From: Mesomycoplasma ovipneumoniae
GTDB lineage: Bacteria; Bacillota_I; Bacilli_A; Mycoplasmatales; Metamycoplasmataceae
Assembly: GCF_035918255.1 (NCBI RefSeq)
Contig: NZ_CP142136.1
Location: 496,001-560,000 of the forward strand
Length of the DNA: 64,000 bases
Reading direction: 5' to 3'
Positions within the stretch are counted from its first letter, which is position 1, and each line of letters begins with the position of its first letter. Shown here in pieces: positions 22,080 to 34,137 of the stretch. Made by a program: the position numbers and the translations under genes. The notes under the pieces were generated by a model. It was not told where the DNA came from, made no database searches, and saw only the letters and a list, made by a program, of their open reading frames with translations.

Positions 22080-25022
22080 CTAGTTTAAATAAGCATCTAC
22101 AAAAGATTCTAATGTTTTTTCACGAGCAATTTTGGCAGCATTTTCATCATCGCCAAAATCAGAATTTTTTACAACTGCAAAAGCCTTAATTAAAACTTTT
22201 GCTTTTGAATCTGGGAAAACTGGTTTTGGAAGATCTGAATCGCTAGGTTGAGTTTCAATCACTTCAGGATTAGGCCCAATTTGGAAATAATCAAGATTGT
22301 AGGTATTAAATTTGTGTTGTGAAGGTTGTCCTTGTTCATCTTTGTTAAATATAGTTTTTGAATAAACCTTATCAAATTTAGGTCTTTGGCTTGAAGATGA
22401 AAATCCATTTACCTCTAAAGTTCCAGATCCATCGGCTTCTTTGTTTATGGAAATTTCAACAACAATTGTTGATCCATCTTGAATAAACTGGGTGTCTGAT
22501 TCAAAGTTGTTTTTTTGGTTAAATTTTTTATAAACAAGTGTTCGATTTTGCAAAGTAATTGTTGTCTCGTCATTGCCTTGTCTTGTTAGTTCGGCAAACT
22601 GATCAGGTTTAATTTCTTTTAAAACTTCAGGTGGCAAAATTAGAGCTTGTTGATTTGTAACGGGTTTGCCTTGTTGATTTTCAGTGTCAAAATTAAATTT
22701 AAAGTCAAAATCAGTTCCTAAAATATATGCAAATTGTGGGTTGGCATTTTTAATTTCTTGAGCTTCAGAAACAGTTGGAGGGGTTGTTGCGCTATCAGAT
22801 CCAGTAGTGCTTGGTCTTAAAAAAGATCCTCTTGCCTGAGTGTTTTTTACTCTTTGGACAAAAATTCCTTTGCCTTCTTTTGAAGAAACTAGGTAATGTT
22901 TGTTAAAATCGTTAATTCCACTAATTTTAAAAGCCAAAAAGAATGAACCTTTGTCAATATTAGTTGGATTTTGTGGTGTTGTTTGTGAACCTGTTGAACC
23001 TGAAGGTCCTTGAGCACCTGAAGATCCTGCTGATCCCGAATCCGGAGTCGCACTAGATTGAGTTGGTTGGAATTTTATTGTTCTAGTAATTGAATATCCG
23101 TCATTTTCTTTAGTTATTTTCCCTTTAAATTTAAGTTCGGGACGACCAAAATCACTAAGAATTGACTCACCATCTTCTTGAAGAACAACATCATTTTTAC
23201 CATCAATAAAAACTAAAGGATTAAATTCGCGCGCAATATCATAGGCAGTTTTTTCACTAAAAATATTAGAAATAACTATTTTTGAATCAGCAAGGTTTTG
23301 ACCGGTTGTTTTATCAACAAGGCTAAAATTTAACTCTAATGCTTTTGATAAGGGAGTTGAATTTAGTTTTAATTCAACATTTTGGGCATTGCTTTTTGCT
23401 AAAAGTAAAGTTTTTAGAATTGAAACCCCTAGTCCAAAAGTTTTTTGTGTGCTTTGGGTATCAGGTTGTTGACTGTTTTGAGATTCAGAATTTTGGGGCT
23501 TGACTTCGGTGTCTTTTTTGATGTGCTCCTGCAAATCTTTGGTAAATTGCTGGATTTCTTCAGGAGTTCCTGTTTTTCCATTTTCTAGAAAAAAAGTATT
23601 AGCAGCAACTTTTTCAATAATTTGATTGTCTTCAGCTTCAGAATTATTTTTAATTATATCAAAAATTTCACTAACATATAAATTAATTTGACTGGCTGTT
23701 ATTGTTGGACTATTTTCAGGTTTTTGAAATGAAAAATTAGTTGACTTTGCAATACTTCCTTGGGCTTTTGCAATTTGTCGCTCCAGAGGTCTTAAATCAG
23801 GTTGAAAGTCTATTTCTAAGTCAAAATTTGGGACTTTTAGTGCTAAATTTTGATTTTTTGTTGGGCTAACATTAACTAAAAAGCGAACTTGTTGGCTCTT
23901 TAAAAGTTCATCTTTTTCGGAGTCTTGAACTTTTTTCAAAGAAGGTATGATTTCTAGATCCCAAATATCATTATCATTTGCGCGGAATTTAAAGGATTTT
24001 AGGAAATTAGATTCAAAAAATGAACTAAAATTAAAGTCTGTATTTGATTTTTGGTATAAAACTTCTGCTAAGGATTGATCTTTATTAATTAAATCAGCTT
24101 GAACTTGAGCTTTTAGTTTGAAAATATCTTGACCACTTTGGCTAATAAAACCAGATAAATCGCTAAAAATTTGGGACAAATTGGTGAGTCCTTGAATTGG
24201 AAGTTCAAAATTTGTTTTTGTTTTAGTGTCTAAATTTTGAATTTCTAAATTTAGACTTAAAGTTGCTTTTTGATCATCAAGTGAAGAAAAACTAAGATTT
24301 TTGTCTTTTAAAACAGGACTGATAATTTGTTTTGAATTTAAAAAAGTAGGCAAATTTTGGGCATTAATTAGGTTAAGACCGATATTATTTTCAATAAAAG
24401 CACGCTCAAGTGCGCGAGCAGGACTTAAATTTTTCAAGAATTTTGAATAGGAGTCTTGAATTTTTGCTTTTAGTTCACTTGGATTAACTAATTTTCTGGA
24501 TTTTAATATTAGCGAAGATCTTTTTGTGTCAATATCAAAATTTTCGAGCTGATTTGAGTCAGATTTTGTGCTAAATCCGGTTAAATTAATTTTTTTACTA
24601 ATTGTTGCATTAGTTTTAGGATCGCTGACAAAAACTAAAACATCATTAATTGCGCTGTTTTCAACTTTTACATCTTTTAAGTCAAAACTAATTTCAAAAC
24701 CGTTATTTTTTAGCTCACCAAAGTTAAAAACTGTCGCTAAATCCAATCTATATAAAGGATTTGTCGCTAATTCAAGTGCTGATTTTGCTGATAAATCACT
24801 AAAATTAGTTTGAATTTTGACCTTATCTAATAGTCCAAAAACTTGTTGTTTATCAATTCCGGCATTGGAATCAAGTTTGAAATCATTAGGTTTTTCAACA
24901 ACCTTTTGAAAATATGATTTATTATAACTATTAAATCCAAGGGCAATTCCGACAACTGCTGAGGCAAAAATTGTCGTTCCTAAGCCAATTGTAATTATTT
25001 TCATATGCTTTTTTGCATTCAT
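22080..25022 (-). CDS. P102-like adhesin paralogue
   Basis: 980 residues with one N-terminal membrane anchor (~7-29) and no lipobox. The region ELATNPLYRLDLATVFNF (~residues 84-101) and the paired gene order fit the P102 family of Mycoplasma hyopneumoniae. P102 proteins are surface-exposed, often proteolytically processed, and bind host glycosaminoglycans, fibronectin or plasminogen. A Gly/Ser/Thr/Gln/Pro-rich linker (~residues 650-685) could be a processing site. The gene starts 14 bp after the P97-like stop, so it is the second gene of the operon. The binding partner cannot be read from sequence. Confidence 0.82.
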   Translation of the reverse strand: MNAKKHMKIITIGLGTTIFASAVVGIALGFNSYNKSYFQKVVEKPNDFKLDSNAGIDKQQVFGLLDKVKIQTNFSDLSAKSALELATNPLYRLDLATVFNFGELKNNGFEISFDLKDVKVENSAINDVLVFVSDPKTNATISKKINLTGFSTKSDSNQLENFDIDTKRSSLILKSRKLVNPSELKAKIQDSYSKFLKNLSPARALERAFIENNIGLNLINAQNLPTFLNSKQIISPVLKDKNLSFSSLDDQKATLSLNLEIQNLDTKTKTNFELPIQGLTNLSQIFSDLSGFISQSGQDIFKLKAQVQADLINKDQSLAEVLYQKSNTDFNFSSFFESNFLKSFKFRANDNDIWDLEIIPSLKKVQDSEKDELLKSQQVRFLVNVSPTKNQNLALKVPNFDLEIDFQPDLRPLERQIAKAQGSIAKSTNFSFQKPENSPTITASQINLYVSEIFDIIKNNSEAEDNQIIEKVAANTFFLENGKTGTPEEIQQFTKDLQEHIKKDTEVKPQNSESQNSQQPDTQSTQKTFGLGVSILKTLLLAKSNAQNVELKLNSTPLSKALELNFSLVDKTTGQNLADSKIVISNIFSEKTAYDIAREFNPLVFIDGKNDVVLQEDGESILSDFGRPELKFKGKITKENDGYSITRTIKFQPTQSSATPDSGSAGSSGAQGPSGSTGSQTTPQNPTNIDKGSFFLAFKISGINDFNKHYLVSSKEGKGIFVQRVKNTQARGSFLRPSTTGSDSATTPPTVSEAQEIKNANPQFAYILGTDFDFKFNFDTENQQGKPVTNQQALILPPEVLKEIKPDQFAELTRQGNDETTITLQNRTLVYKKFNQKNNFESDTQFIQDGSTIVVEISINKEADGSGTLEVNGFSSSSQRPKFDKVYSKTIFNKDEQGQPSQHKFNTYNLDYFQIGPNPEVIETQPSDSDLPKPVFPDSKAKVLIKAFAVVKNSDFGDDENAAKIAREKTLESFVDAYLN

Positions 25023-25036
25023 TTTAATTCCTTATT

Positions 25037-28000
25037 TTAACTTTGCTCTGTATTTTCTGGTGTTGATTCAGTTGTAGTTTGACTTTGACTAACTTGTTTA
25101 ATTACAGTAATATTGAATCTTTTTGAATAACGATATTTTTCTTGTTTTTGTTGTTCAGGGATCTCGGCGGGCGCTGGGGCTGCTGGCGTAGGGGAAGCTG
25201 GAGTTGCTGGAGGCGCCGCAGGAGCCGGTGCGGCGGCTGGGGCAGGGGTTGGAGTTTCTGAAGCTAAAACTTGTTTTGCTTCAACAGCTTCACCTTCGGT
25301 TGATTCACTATTTGGTTGTTGTCCAGTTTCGCCTTGATCTGAAGTGCTTTCATTATTTTCTTGTCCTTGATCGGTTTGGGTTTGATCTGAACTTGTTTCA
25401 TCATTTTTTTCTTTTTGATCTGTTTTTTGTTCAGCGGTAAGTTTTTCTAGATAAGATTCTGGAATTCCAACTTGAATTGTGATAAGTTTTTTATTTGGAT
25501 TCTTTAAAATATCATCCTTAATTTCGATGTTAATTTTTAATTTAGGAGTATCTTTTTCTGTTGAAGTAAATAAACTAGTAAAACTTTTGTTAAGAATTTG
25601 GCTAATTTCTGCACCAAATTTTGGTAATTTTTTTGTAAGTTCGTCTTGTTCTTGTTCAGTCTCAACAGGGGTTTGAGTTTCGCCACCATTTTCTGTTGTC
25701 ACGGCTTCTTCAGTTTGTTGTTCTTCAACAGCTTCTTGAGTTTCTTGCTCAGTTTCCGCTTCTTGAACTTGTTGTTCAACCTCAGCTTGTTCACCTTGAG
25801 CTTGTTGAACTTCTTCTTCAGCTTGAACTTCTTGCTCAGTTTGCTGAGTTTCTTGAGTTCCCTCAGCATCACTAAACGGTTTTACAAGTACTTTTGGTTC
25901 TAAAATTTGTGAGGAAAGACTAGAAACCAAAGCTGTTTGAACCGTTGTACCACCACCTGTCCCGGTTGTTGTCGCACTATTTGCGCCAGTTAATTTATTA
26001 AAATCTTCCTCACTTAGGTGAATTGTTTGGTAAGAAACAGGAATTGCATCAATTATTTGGTCGAGTTTTTTAGTAATTTCGTTAATTTTTGCAGTTTTTT
26101 CGTCAATTGTTTTGAGTATTAGTGTGGTTTTTGGACTTTCAAAAAGTGGAGCACTAATTTTTCCAGATTCATCTTTTATTCCTAATTTGTAATAATAGTT
26201 AATTGCTTTATAATTTTTTGAAGCATCTTGACTTTGGCCAGAAGAAGGGTTTTGTTTTTTAATTTCCTCGAGTTCGCTTAGTGAAATTTCATCGTTTGGT
26301 TCAAAAATAATTTCTGAATCTAGAAGGGCAATTTCTGACCAATTTTGATAATTATTTAGAAGACCTGCTTTGAAATAAAAGGCACTAATTACATCTGCTA
26401 AAGTTTCAAAATTAGCGATATTTTCGTCAATTTTTTCAAATTTTGCAATTTCGTCACTATTTAGGGCAAAAAGGTTTAGACTTGTTAATGATTCAAGAAT
26501 TTTTCCATCATCTTTTAAAGTTAAAATTTTGCTTTTAACATCTTTAGGTAAAAATAATGTTGATAAAAATCCTGAACTTTCAAGGTTGGTATATTGATTG
26601 TTAAAACTAAATTTGTTAAAATTGCTTGAATTAAGTCTAACTTGTCTTGCGCTTTCAAAAATTTTATTTCAATCAAAATTATAATCTTTATCAAGGTCAA
26701 CAAAATTAAAAATTAAACCTGATGTTTTTAAAAAATCAACAAATGCTTGAACTACAATTCTAGGATTTTGTTTTGCTAAAAATGAATAAAAAGCACCAGT
26801 TTCATTAGCATTTTGTAAAAACTGAGTGGAATTTAATGAAATTGTGCCGGTTTTTTGCGCCTGTAGTGAAGTATCCCTTACAAAACTATTTGCATAGTCA
26901 AATGGGAAAATTAATGTTCCAGTTCAAGCTTTAATTAGACTTTCGTGATCTGAAAAATTATAATTATAACCGCTTAGACTTTGAAGATGACGACTTAATT
27001 TTTCAAAGTCATTATCTTGAATTAGTTGATCAATTTCTTTTTTACTATAAGGATTATTAGAATCTAGTAAAAAGTATTTGTATTTTGGTTGTTTTTTGGT
27101 CTGAGTATTACCTTCAGCTTGGGTAGTAGATTCGGTTTGGGCTGTTGTGTCTGTTGGTGTGGTTGTTTCAGTTGTGTCACTTGCTGTAGGTGTTGTAGCA
27201 GTTGTAGATTCAGTGGAAACACCTTCTTGTACAGCAACTTGTTCTGGCTTTGATTCTTCGGTTTTTTCGCTATCCTTAACTTCAGGGAGCTCTTGTTTAT
27301 CCTTAGCAGCATCATCTTTTTTGAACATTTTTAAATCAAAATTTGGATTTAAAAAAAGAAAATAGCGCCCATCGTCAATTTTTTGGTCACTATTTTCATC
27401 AATAATGCTAAAGTTTTCTAGGTTAAGAACGCCTAATTTTTCTTCAACTATTTCCGATGATTCATTACCATAAAATTTCTCAGAAATTTGAATTTTATAA
27501 GGTAATTTTAAGTCAAATTTACTGTCATTTTTAGAAATTTCAACATTAAAAGGATCAAAAACTAAATTAACACCCTCATTAGGTAATTTATTTGATGAAT
27601 TTTTTAATCCAATATTCAAAGGTTTTTCTAAAACTTGATTGATTATTTGAACGATTTCTTTATTTATTTTTTCGTTTTTTATGTCAAAGTTCGATAAGGT
27701 GAATTTTGTCTGTAATAAATTTAGAAAATCTAGAACACTAATATTGACTAATTTTTTCGATGAAATATTTGATAACTCAATGCTTTCTATTAAAGATTTT
27801 GAAGTTGTAAATAATGATTTTCCTTCATTGTCAACAATTCTAACTGGTTCAATTCAACTTTTAACTTCAGGAAAATCAAGTAGTTTTTGAGCTTCTAAAC
27901 TAAATTCAGCTTTTAAAAATAAATTTAAAAAACCACTACCATCAACAAAGGCATATTCATTTGTTAACTGATTTTTTTCAAACGAAAAATTAAAGATTTT

Positions 28001-28816
28001 ATTATTAGAATCAGGAATTAAATTTTCCTCACTATTATATAGATCAAACAAAATATGCTTGATTTGCGGTAATAATTTACTTATTTTATTTTCAAGCTCC
28101 TTTGAAGTACGAGCTAAATTGAAAAAACTTGATATATCCTCAGCTCGACTTAGAAAAATGTTGTCCTTTAAATTCGCTTGGGTATTTTCCAAATCAGTTG
28201 AGAATTGTTTGGTTGAGTTTTTATCTTTTAGACTAGAAAATTTAGTCTGAAAAAGTTTAATAATTTTTTGTAATTTAGAGCTAAAATTTGAACGTAAAAA
28301 CTGTGATTTTTGCAAAAAACTAATTTCCTGAGAATAAATATCTGAGTATACAAAACTTTGGTCAGGCAACTTTTGTTTAACTTGATATTTAATTTCAAAA
28401 CTTCGACTATTATCATTTGCTGTAATATCAACAAATTTTAAGTGTGGTTTATGAAGATCAACTTCATCAGTAAGATCAATTTTCTGGTTTAGATCATTTA
28501 TTTTTTGAAAAACATCAACAAGACGACTAAGATTAAGGTCATTTTGTTTGTTTCCATTTTCATCAAAAATTATGTTTTTTATACTATAATAATCATCATT
28601 AGCAGATAAATCACCTAATTTAAATGAGACTAAGTTAATTTTTTTGGCAAAATTTTGAACATTTTCACGCGGATTACCCGAATAAGAAATCCGAGTAGTT
28701 AAAACGGCGGTAGCCGTGAAAACCCCAATTCCAAAAAGACTAACTACTATTCCCGTTTTTGACAAAATATTTTTTCTCAAAACATTAAATAGTGATTTTT
28801 GTTTAGGTTTACTCAT
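25037..28816 (-). CDS. P97-like cilium adhesin paralogue
   Basis: 1259 residues, open throughout with TGA as Trp. An N-terminal anchor (~residues 20-42) is followed by a region aligning well by eye with P97: NPRENVQNFAKKI, FEIKYQVKQKLPDQSFVYSDIYSQ and FNFSFEKNQLTNEYAF. Two low-complexity stretches stand out: a Thr/Glu/Ser-rich one (~residues 505-565) and a Glu/Gln-rich one (~970-1025), plus an Ala/Pro-rich tract (~1195-1225). The AAKPV/E R1 repeat that binds swine cilia in P97 is absent. It heads a two-gene operon with the P102-like gene. Confidence 0.85.
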
Positions 28817-28825
28817 AATTATATA

Positions 28826-28831
28826 ATTATA
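28826..28831 (-). promoter_or_regulatory. -10 element of the P97-like operon; near-leaderless mRNA
   Basis: TATAAT on the minus strand ends only 9 bases before the ATG, and no Shine-Dalgarno sequence lies between. Transcription would begin at or within a couple of bases of the start codon, implying a leaderless adhesin mRNA. Confidence 0.45.
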
Positions 28832-28885
28832 CTCTAAAGTAAAATTAAATTGCCTATTAATTTAAAAAATTAAGCCCAATTTTTG

Positions 28886-29175
28886 GATTCAAATCATGAT
28901 ACAAAATTTGCTGGCCGTAAATTTTCTAATTTTTTAAAATAAAAAAGCATCCAATAATCAATGTAGCCAAATAAAGTCTTAAAAACCACTCAATTCAATT
29001 TTTTTATGCGATTTTGCAAGTGGAATTGATTAATATTTAAAGCAAAAATTTTGAAAATAAAATATTACTTATCAAAAAAATAAGTTCATTTATTCATCGC
29101 TATGACAAATTAAAACTTCAGAGTTGCCTATCATATAAATGACCAAGTTTTTATATCAGCTAAATTATTTCTCAG
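28886..29175 (+). pseudogene. Fossil of an IS3 transposase 3' end
   Basis: Matches the intact transposase at 35539-36786 over its last third with many changes. Aligned stretches include the region of the second catalytic Asp, the ATCCAA.AATCAATG segment and the ATAAGTTCATTTATT segment near the end. The reading frame is broken in several places. It fills most of the gap between the adhesin operon and the next gene. Confidence 0.7.
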
Positions 29176-29306
29176 CTCTTAAAAAAATAAATAGGCAGAA
29201 AAAATTCAGGCAACTTTTGCAAATAAACAAAATTTTTCTAGCAAAATATTTATTTTTGAATAACCAAAAATAAAAAAGCTAAAAATTTAAGAAAGAGTTT
29301 AAAATT

Positions 29307-31144
29307 TTAGCTTCGAAGTTTTTCGCCATCGAAAAGATCAGCAAACATTTTCTCATCATCACGAGCTTTCTCGCTATATTCACCGCGAAAATCTGTTTTT
29401 GCAATCTCATCAAAAAAGTTATTTTTGTCTCTAGAAATTAAAGAAAAATCAAAATGCTCTTCTAAAATCAATTTCTTTTGTTGTTGGGTATATAAATCTG
29501 AATTCTCTATAAAATCATCAAAATAGTTAAATTCATGAGTTGTGTCTTCTTGATATTTTTTAATTGCATCACGATATAAAATTAGTTCTTCCATAGATGA
29601 ATCAATTACATTTTTATTTAAATAATTTGATTTTGGTGGAGAAGCAAAAACAAACTGCGGATCTTGGTTATTTCGTAGAAAAATTTCTTGTTCAAGTTTG
29701 ACTAATTTTTCCTTAAAATAATATTTTAAAATTTTATATTTGCCTTGATAAATATCATCATATAAATTTGAATGGCCAAGTCAGTAGTAAATTTTTTGCC
29801 CGTCAACATACAATAAAATGAAATTTTTTAAGGAAATTGGCGAAATTCAGCCAGTGTTGGTGCTATAAGCGGAACGATAATACGGTTTAAATCAAAAAAC
29901 TGGCTTTTTTGAGTCAAATTGTTCAATTATTTCATCAAAAAGTCCATATTCTTGCCCACCAAAGTAAAAAATTTGGAAATTTTCTGGTTTTAGTTTAGCT
30001 CAACTTGGTAAAATAAAATAATCAGGTTCATCAACGTCAACATTCTCAGTGGGAAAATAATATCTGGGACCAAATAAAATTTGCAACAAATAGATAAATT
30101 CAATTTTATTTGTTCATTTATTCAAATTATCATAGTAAAATTGACCTTTTTTACCGAAAAGGTCGATGCAAAATTTTCGATATTCAGGACCGAATTTATC
30201 AAATCAACTAAGAATAAATTTATCCCGGTTTTCAATGTTTAAATCGAGTTTTTTAATCCCGTATTTTTCAAATTTTTTAAGCAAATTTTCATAAGTTTCA
30301 AAAGTAAATACATTTTGAATTGGTTGAATTTGGGTTTTTTTGCCAAAATTATAATTCTCTTTTAACAACGAATTATAGATATTTTCTACATTTTGTCCTA
30401 AATATGGTTTGTTTGTATCTACAAATTTTGAATTATATTCGTATCTTTTTGATAAAAAATCAAAGATTTTTTCCCGATAATTTCATAAATTTTTTGGTTT
30501 TGCATAAGGAACACCTTCTTTGATTTCCTTAATTATCAGATTTTCAATTTTTTTTAGTTCATCTTTTGATTTGAACATTTTTTGAAAAACCGCAGGAAAG
30601 GAAATTGAAAATTCACATTTTTCTTTGTCACCAAAATTTTCAAAAGCGACGATTAGTACTCTAAAATCTTTAGTCTCATAGGGAGTGTCCGAAAAATAGG
30701 GTTCTCATTTACATTCATCACTTAGATTTTCTTTTTTTCGACAATAATCTTTATCAGTTCATCTACGCGACAAACACCTAATTTCATCGTAAAAATCAAA
30801 GTCTTTTAATTTTTTTAAAAAAAGACTGTTTTTGGAATATCTTCTAGTCTTAAATTATAAACATAATCATCACGTTTGTAATCTAAACCAATAATAGTTT
30901 CAATTGGATTGTCTACAACAGCGCAAAAATCCATGACATAGACTCATCGAAAGTGTGGAATTCGTCGATATTTTTCATAGGGATCACAGGGTAAATCATT
31001 ATCATCGGAAAATATTTGTTCAACTGAGCAATAAGTTTGAAAATCAATTTGTAAATATTTTAGTTTTTTTAATTGTTTTCTTGTTTTAGACATCAAATCT
31101 AATTGGTTTTTCATATAAAAATCCACCTTTTCAACATTTAACAT
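29307..31144 (-). pseudogene. Decayed copy of the 601-residue hypothetical protein
   Basis: Closely related along its whole length to the intact gene at 31890-33695. A one-base shortening in a T7A7 run near 30820 shifts the frame and gives an immediate TAA after ~108 codons (start 31144), or ~98 from the ATG at 31114. The rest is open in the neighbouring frame down to the stop at 29307. Because the lesion is in a homopolymer, reversible slippage (phase variation) is possible. No known domain was recognised; the protein is rich in aromatic residues and Lys/Asp, with no signal peptide. Confidence 0.75.
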
Positions 31145-31165
31145 TTTTATTATTAGTATACTGAT

Positions 31166-31650
31166 TTATAAAAAAGAAGGTTTTTCAACCCAAGTTTGAT
31201 TTTGAAATTCTCTAAAGTCAACAACATGAACTTTAAATTTTAGTTTTGGTACACCCTTTTCAAAATAGAGCTCAGCTTTCTTGTTAATAAATTCAAGTGA
31301 ATAACTATTTAAAATTAGCTGACAATATTGATTAATTTGAATTTCAATATCATCTGATTAGGAGGGGATGAATTAGCGCTTGTTTTGTTTAGATATGTTT
31401 GGGATTTTTTAATATTCGCATTAATAACAAGCGAATTTTCTTGGTTTTTGGTTGAAAAAATTTTGGCTAAATCATCAAAATTTAGCGGTTTTTTTGGATT
31501 TAATAAATCTAAATAACGGGCTGTGAGTTTAAAATCTAAATAACTTTTTGTACTTTGAAAATGTAAAAGTATGCTAAAAACACTTAGACTTAATAATGAA
31601 AAAGTAATAATATTAACAATGAACTTAAAAAGTTTCAGTTTTTTATTCAT
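31166..31650 (-). pseudogene. Truncated copy of the membrane-anchored module protein
   Basis: Starts MNKKLKLFKF with a good ribosome binding site (AGGGAG) and a membrane anchor (~residues 6-28). It follows the sequence of the intact-type gene at 34138-35079 until a frameshift at ~31357 (lost base after SSPPN). About 60 codons later the similarity stops at VEKPSFL. The missing remainder (~870 bp compared with the other copy) was deleted, bringing it directly against the decayed downstream gene at 31144. Confidence 0.65.
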
Positions 31651-31889
31651 GTTTTCTCCCTTTTTATATACTATATTCAAATTCTTTACTCATTAAAATT
31701 ATAGCATACACCAAAACTTTTTAGGGAAAATTTCATTAAAAATTCAGCGTCTTAAAAAAATTGATAAAAATTCAAGCAATTTTTGCAAATAAACAAAATT
31801 TTTCTAACAAAATTTTTCTAACAAAATTTTTATTTTTGAATAAACAAAAATAAAAAACCTAAAAATTTTAAAAAAAGAATTTAAAATTT

Positions 31890-33695
31890 TTAGTCTCGAA
31901 GTTTTTCGCCGTCGAAAAGATCAGCGAACATTTTCTCATCATCAAGAGCTTTCTCGCTATAATCACCGCGAAAATCTGTTTTTGAAATTTCTTCAAAATA
32001 GTAATTTTCGTCTCTAGAATTTCAAGAAAAATCAAAGTGTCTTTCTAAAATCAATTTCTTTTCTTGTTGGCTATATAAATCCGAATTTTCTATAAAATCA
32101 TCAAAATACTTAAATTGATGAGTTGTTTCTTCATGAAATTTTTTAATTGCATCACGATATAAAATTAGTTCTTTCATAGAAGATTCAATTACATTTTTAT
32201 TTAAATAATTTGATTTTGGTAGAGAAGCAAAAACAAACTGCGGATCTTGGTTATTTCGCAGAAAAATATCTTGCTCAAGTTTGACTAATTTTTGTTTGAA
32301 ATAATATTTTAAAATTTCATATTTACCTTGATAAATATCATCATATAAATTTGAATGGCCAATTCAGTAATAAATTTTTTGACCGTCGACGTACAATAGA
32401 ATAAAATTTTTTAAGGAAATGGGCGAAATTCAACCAGTGTTGGTACTATAAGCAGAACGATAATACGGTTTAAATCAAAAAACTGGCTTTTTTGAGTCAA
32501 ATTGGGAAATTATTTCATCAAAAAGTCCGTATTCTTGGTCGCCAAAGTAAAAAATTTGGAAATTTTCTAGTTTAAGTTTGGCTCAACTTGGTAAAATAAA
32601 ATAATCAGGTTCAGCAAGGTCAACATTCTCAGTGTTAAAATGATATCTAGGACCAAATAAAATTTGCAACAAATAGATAAATTCGATTTTATTTGTTCAT
32701 TTATTCAAATTATCATAATAAAATTGACCATTTTTACCAAAAAGGTTGATGCAATATTTTCGATATTCAGTACCGAATTTATCAAATCAACTAAGAATAA
32801 ATTTATCCCGGTTTTCAATGTTTAAATCAAGCTTTTTAATCCCGTATTTTTCAAATTTTTTAAGCAAATTTTCATAAGTTTCAAAAGTAAATACATTTTG
32901 AATGGGGTTAATTTTGGTTTTTTTACTAAAATTATAATTCTCTTTTAATAACAAATTGTATATATTTTCTACTTTTTTGCCTAAATATGCTTTATTTATA
33001 TCTAGAAACTTTGAATTATATTCATATCTATTCGATAAAAAATCAAAGATTTTTTCGCGATAATTTCATAAATTTTTTGGTTTTGCATAAGGAACGCTTT
33101 CTTTGATTTCCTTAATTATCAAATTTTCAATTTTTTTTAGTTCATCTTTTGATTTGAACATTTTTTGAAAAACTGCAGGAAAGGAAATTGAAAATTCACA
33201 TTTTTCTGTGTCACCAAAATTTTCAAAAGCGACGATTAGTACTCTAAAATCTTTAGTCTCATAGGGACTGTCCGAAAAATAGGGTTCTCATTTGCATTTA
33301 TCACTTAGATTTTCTTTTTTTTGACAATAATCTTTATCAGTTCATCTACGTGACAAACACCTAATTTCATCATAAAAATCAAAGTCTTTCAGTTTTTTCA
33401 AAAAGAAGACTGTTTTTGGGATATCTTCTAGTCTTAAATTATAAACATAATCATCACGTTTGTAATCTAAGCCAATAATAGTTTCAATTGGATTGTCTAC
33501 AACCGCGCAAGAATCCATGACATAAACTCATAAAAAGTCTGGAATTGTTCGATATTCATTATTACAATCATTGTGAAAATCTTCATCAGAAAATATCCGT
33601 TCAATTAAGCAATGACTTTTAATATCAATTTCTAAATATTTTAGTTCTTTTAATTGTTTTTTTGCTTTAGACTTCAAATCTAATTGGACTTCCAT
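31890..33695 (-). CDS. Hypothetical protein of a duplicated two-gene module
   Basis: 601 residues. No signal peptide, membrane span or catalytic motif recognised. The composition is Lys/Asp/Tyr/Phe/Trp-rich, with blocks such as FGPRYHFNTENVD, KPVFWFKPYYRSAYSTNTGWISPISLKNFILLYVDG and a C-terminal FRGDYSEKALDDEKMFADLFDGEKLRD. The start at 33695 (MEVQLDL) is chosen because the upstream ATG used by the other copy is out of frame here (T6 instead of T5). The upstream membrane-anchored gene is in the same direction, and in both copies the two genes are adjacent, so they probably work together. Function unknown. Confidence 0.72.
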
Positions 33696-34137
33696 ATAAA
33701 AAATGTACCTTTTCTACATTTAACATTTTATCCCTATCTACACGTTTCTTTTTAAGTCTTACTCTTCTTACATGATAACTTGGGAAAAAAACTTTTGTAT
33801 ATGATTTTGGATTAGATTGTTTATCAGGAATCTCAAAAGCGTTTTTAGGATCGGTTCAATCAATAGAATCATGAGCAAGTCCGCTCCCGGTAACAAAAGG
33901 GCCTTTAGTAAAACTGGGATCTTTATTTAAATTATTATTTGGATCAATTGACCATCTATTTCCCACTATCAAATTTGCTGTATCTCTTGTTTTTTCAGCC
34001 AAATTTCACATAACTCATCGATTATTCGAATAAAAATCAATAGGGGACTTTAATTTTTCCTCCATATTTTTACGGTCTCATTCATTTTTATTGATTTCAG
34101 CTTTTACTGAACTAGGCGGGAAAGTATCAATAACAAT
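33667..34137 (-). pseudogene. In-frame continuation beyond the stop of the module membrane protein
   Basis: About 155 codons in the frame of the 313-residue gene, directly after its TAA. It contains coherent segments such as NRWVMWNLAEKTRD and PFVTGSGLAHDSIDW with TGA as Trp. It overlaps the first codons of the 601-residue gene. Either the ancestral gene was ~469 codons and acquired a stop, or a second product starts at an internal ATG near 34064 (MEEKLKSPIDF). Confidence 0.5.

Noticed and set aside
25204..25903. Plus-strand Leu/Phe-rich ORFs that look like membrane proteins
   Set aside because: They are antisense reflections of the Glu/Gln- and Pro/Ala-rich tracts of the P97-like gene; repeated GAA/CAA codons read backwards give Leu and Phe.
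29307..29594. A separate 95-codon gene
   Set aside because: It is the C-terminal end of the decayed 601-residue gene; the two halves are separated only by the frameshift and TGA(Trp) codons.
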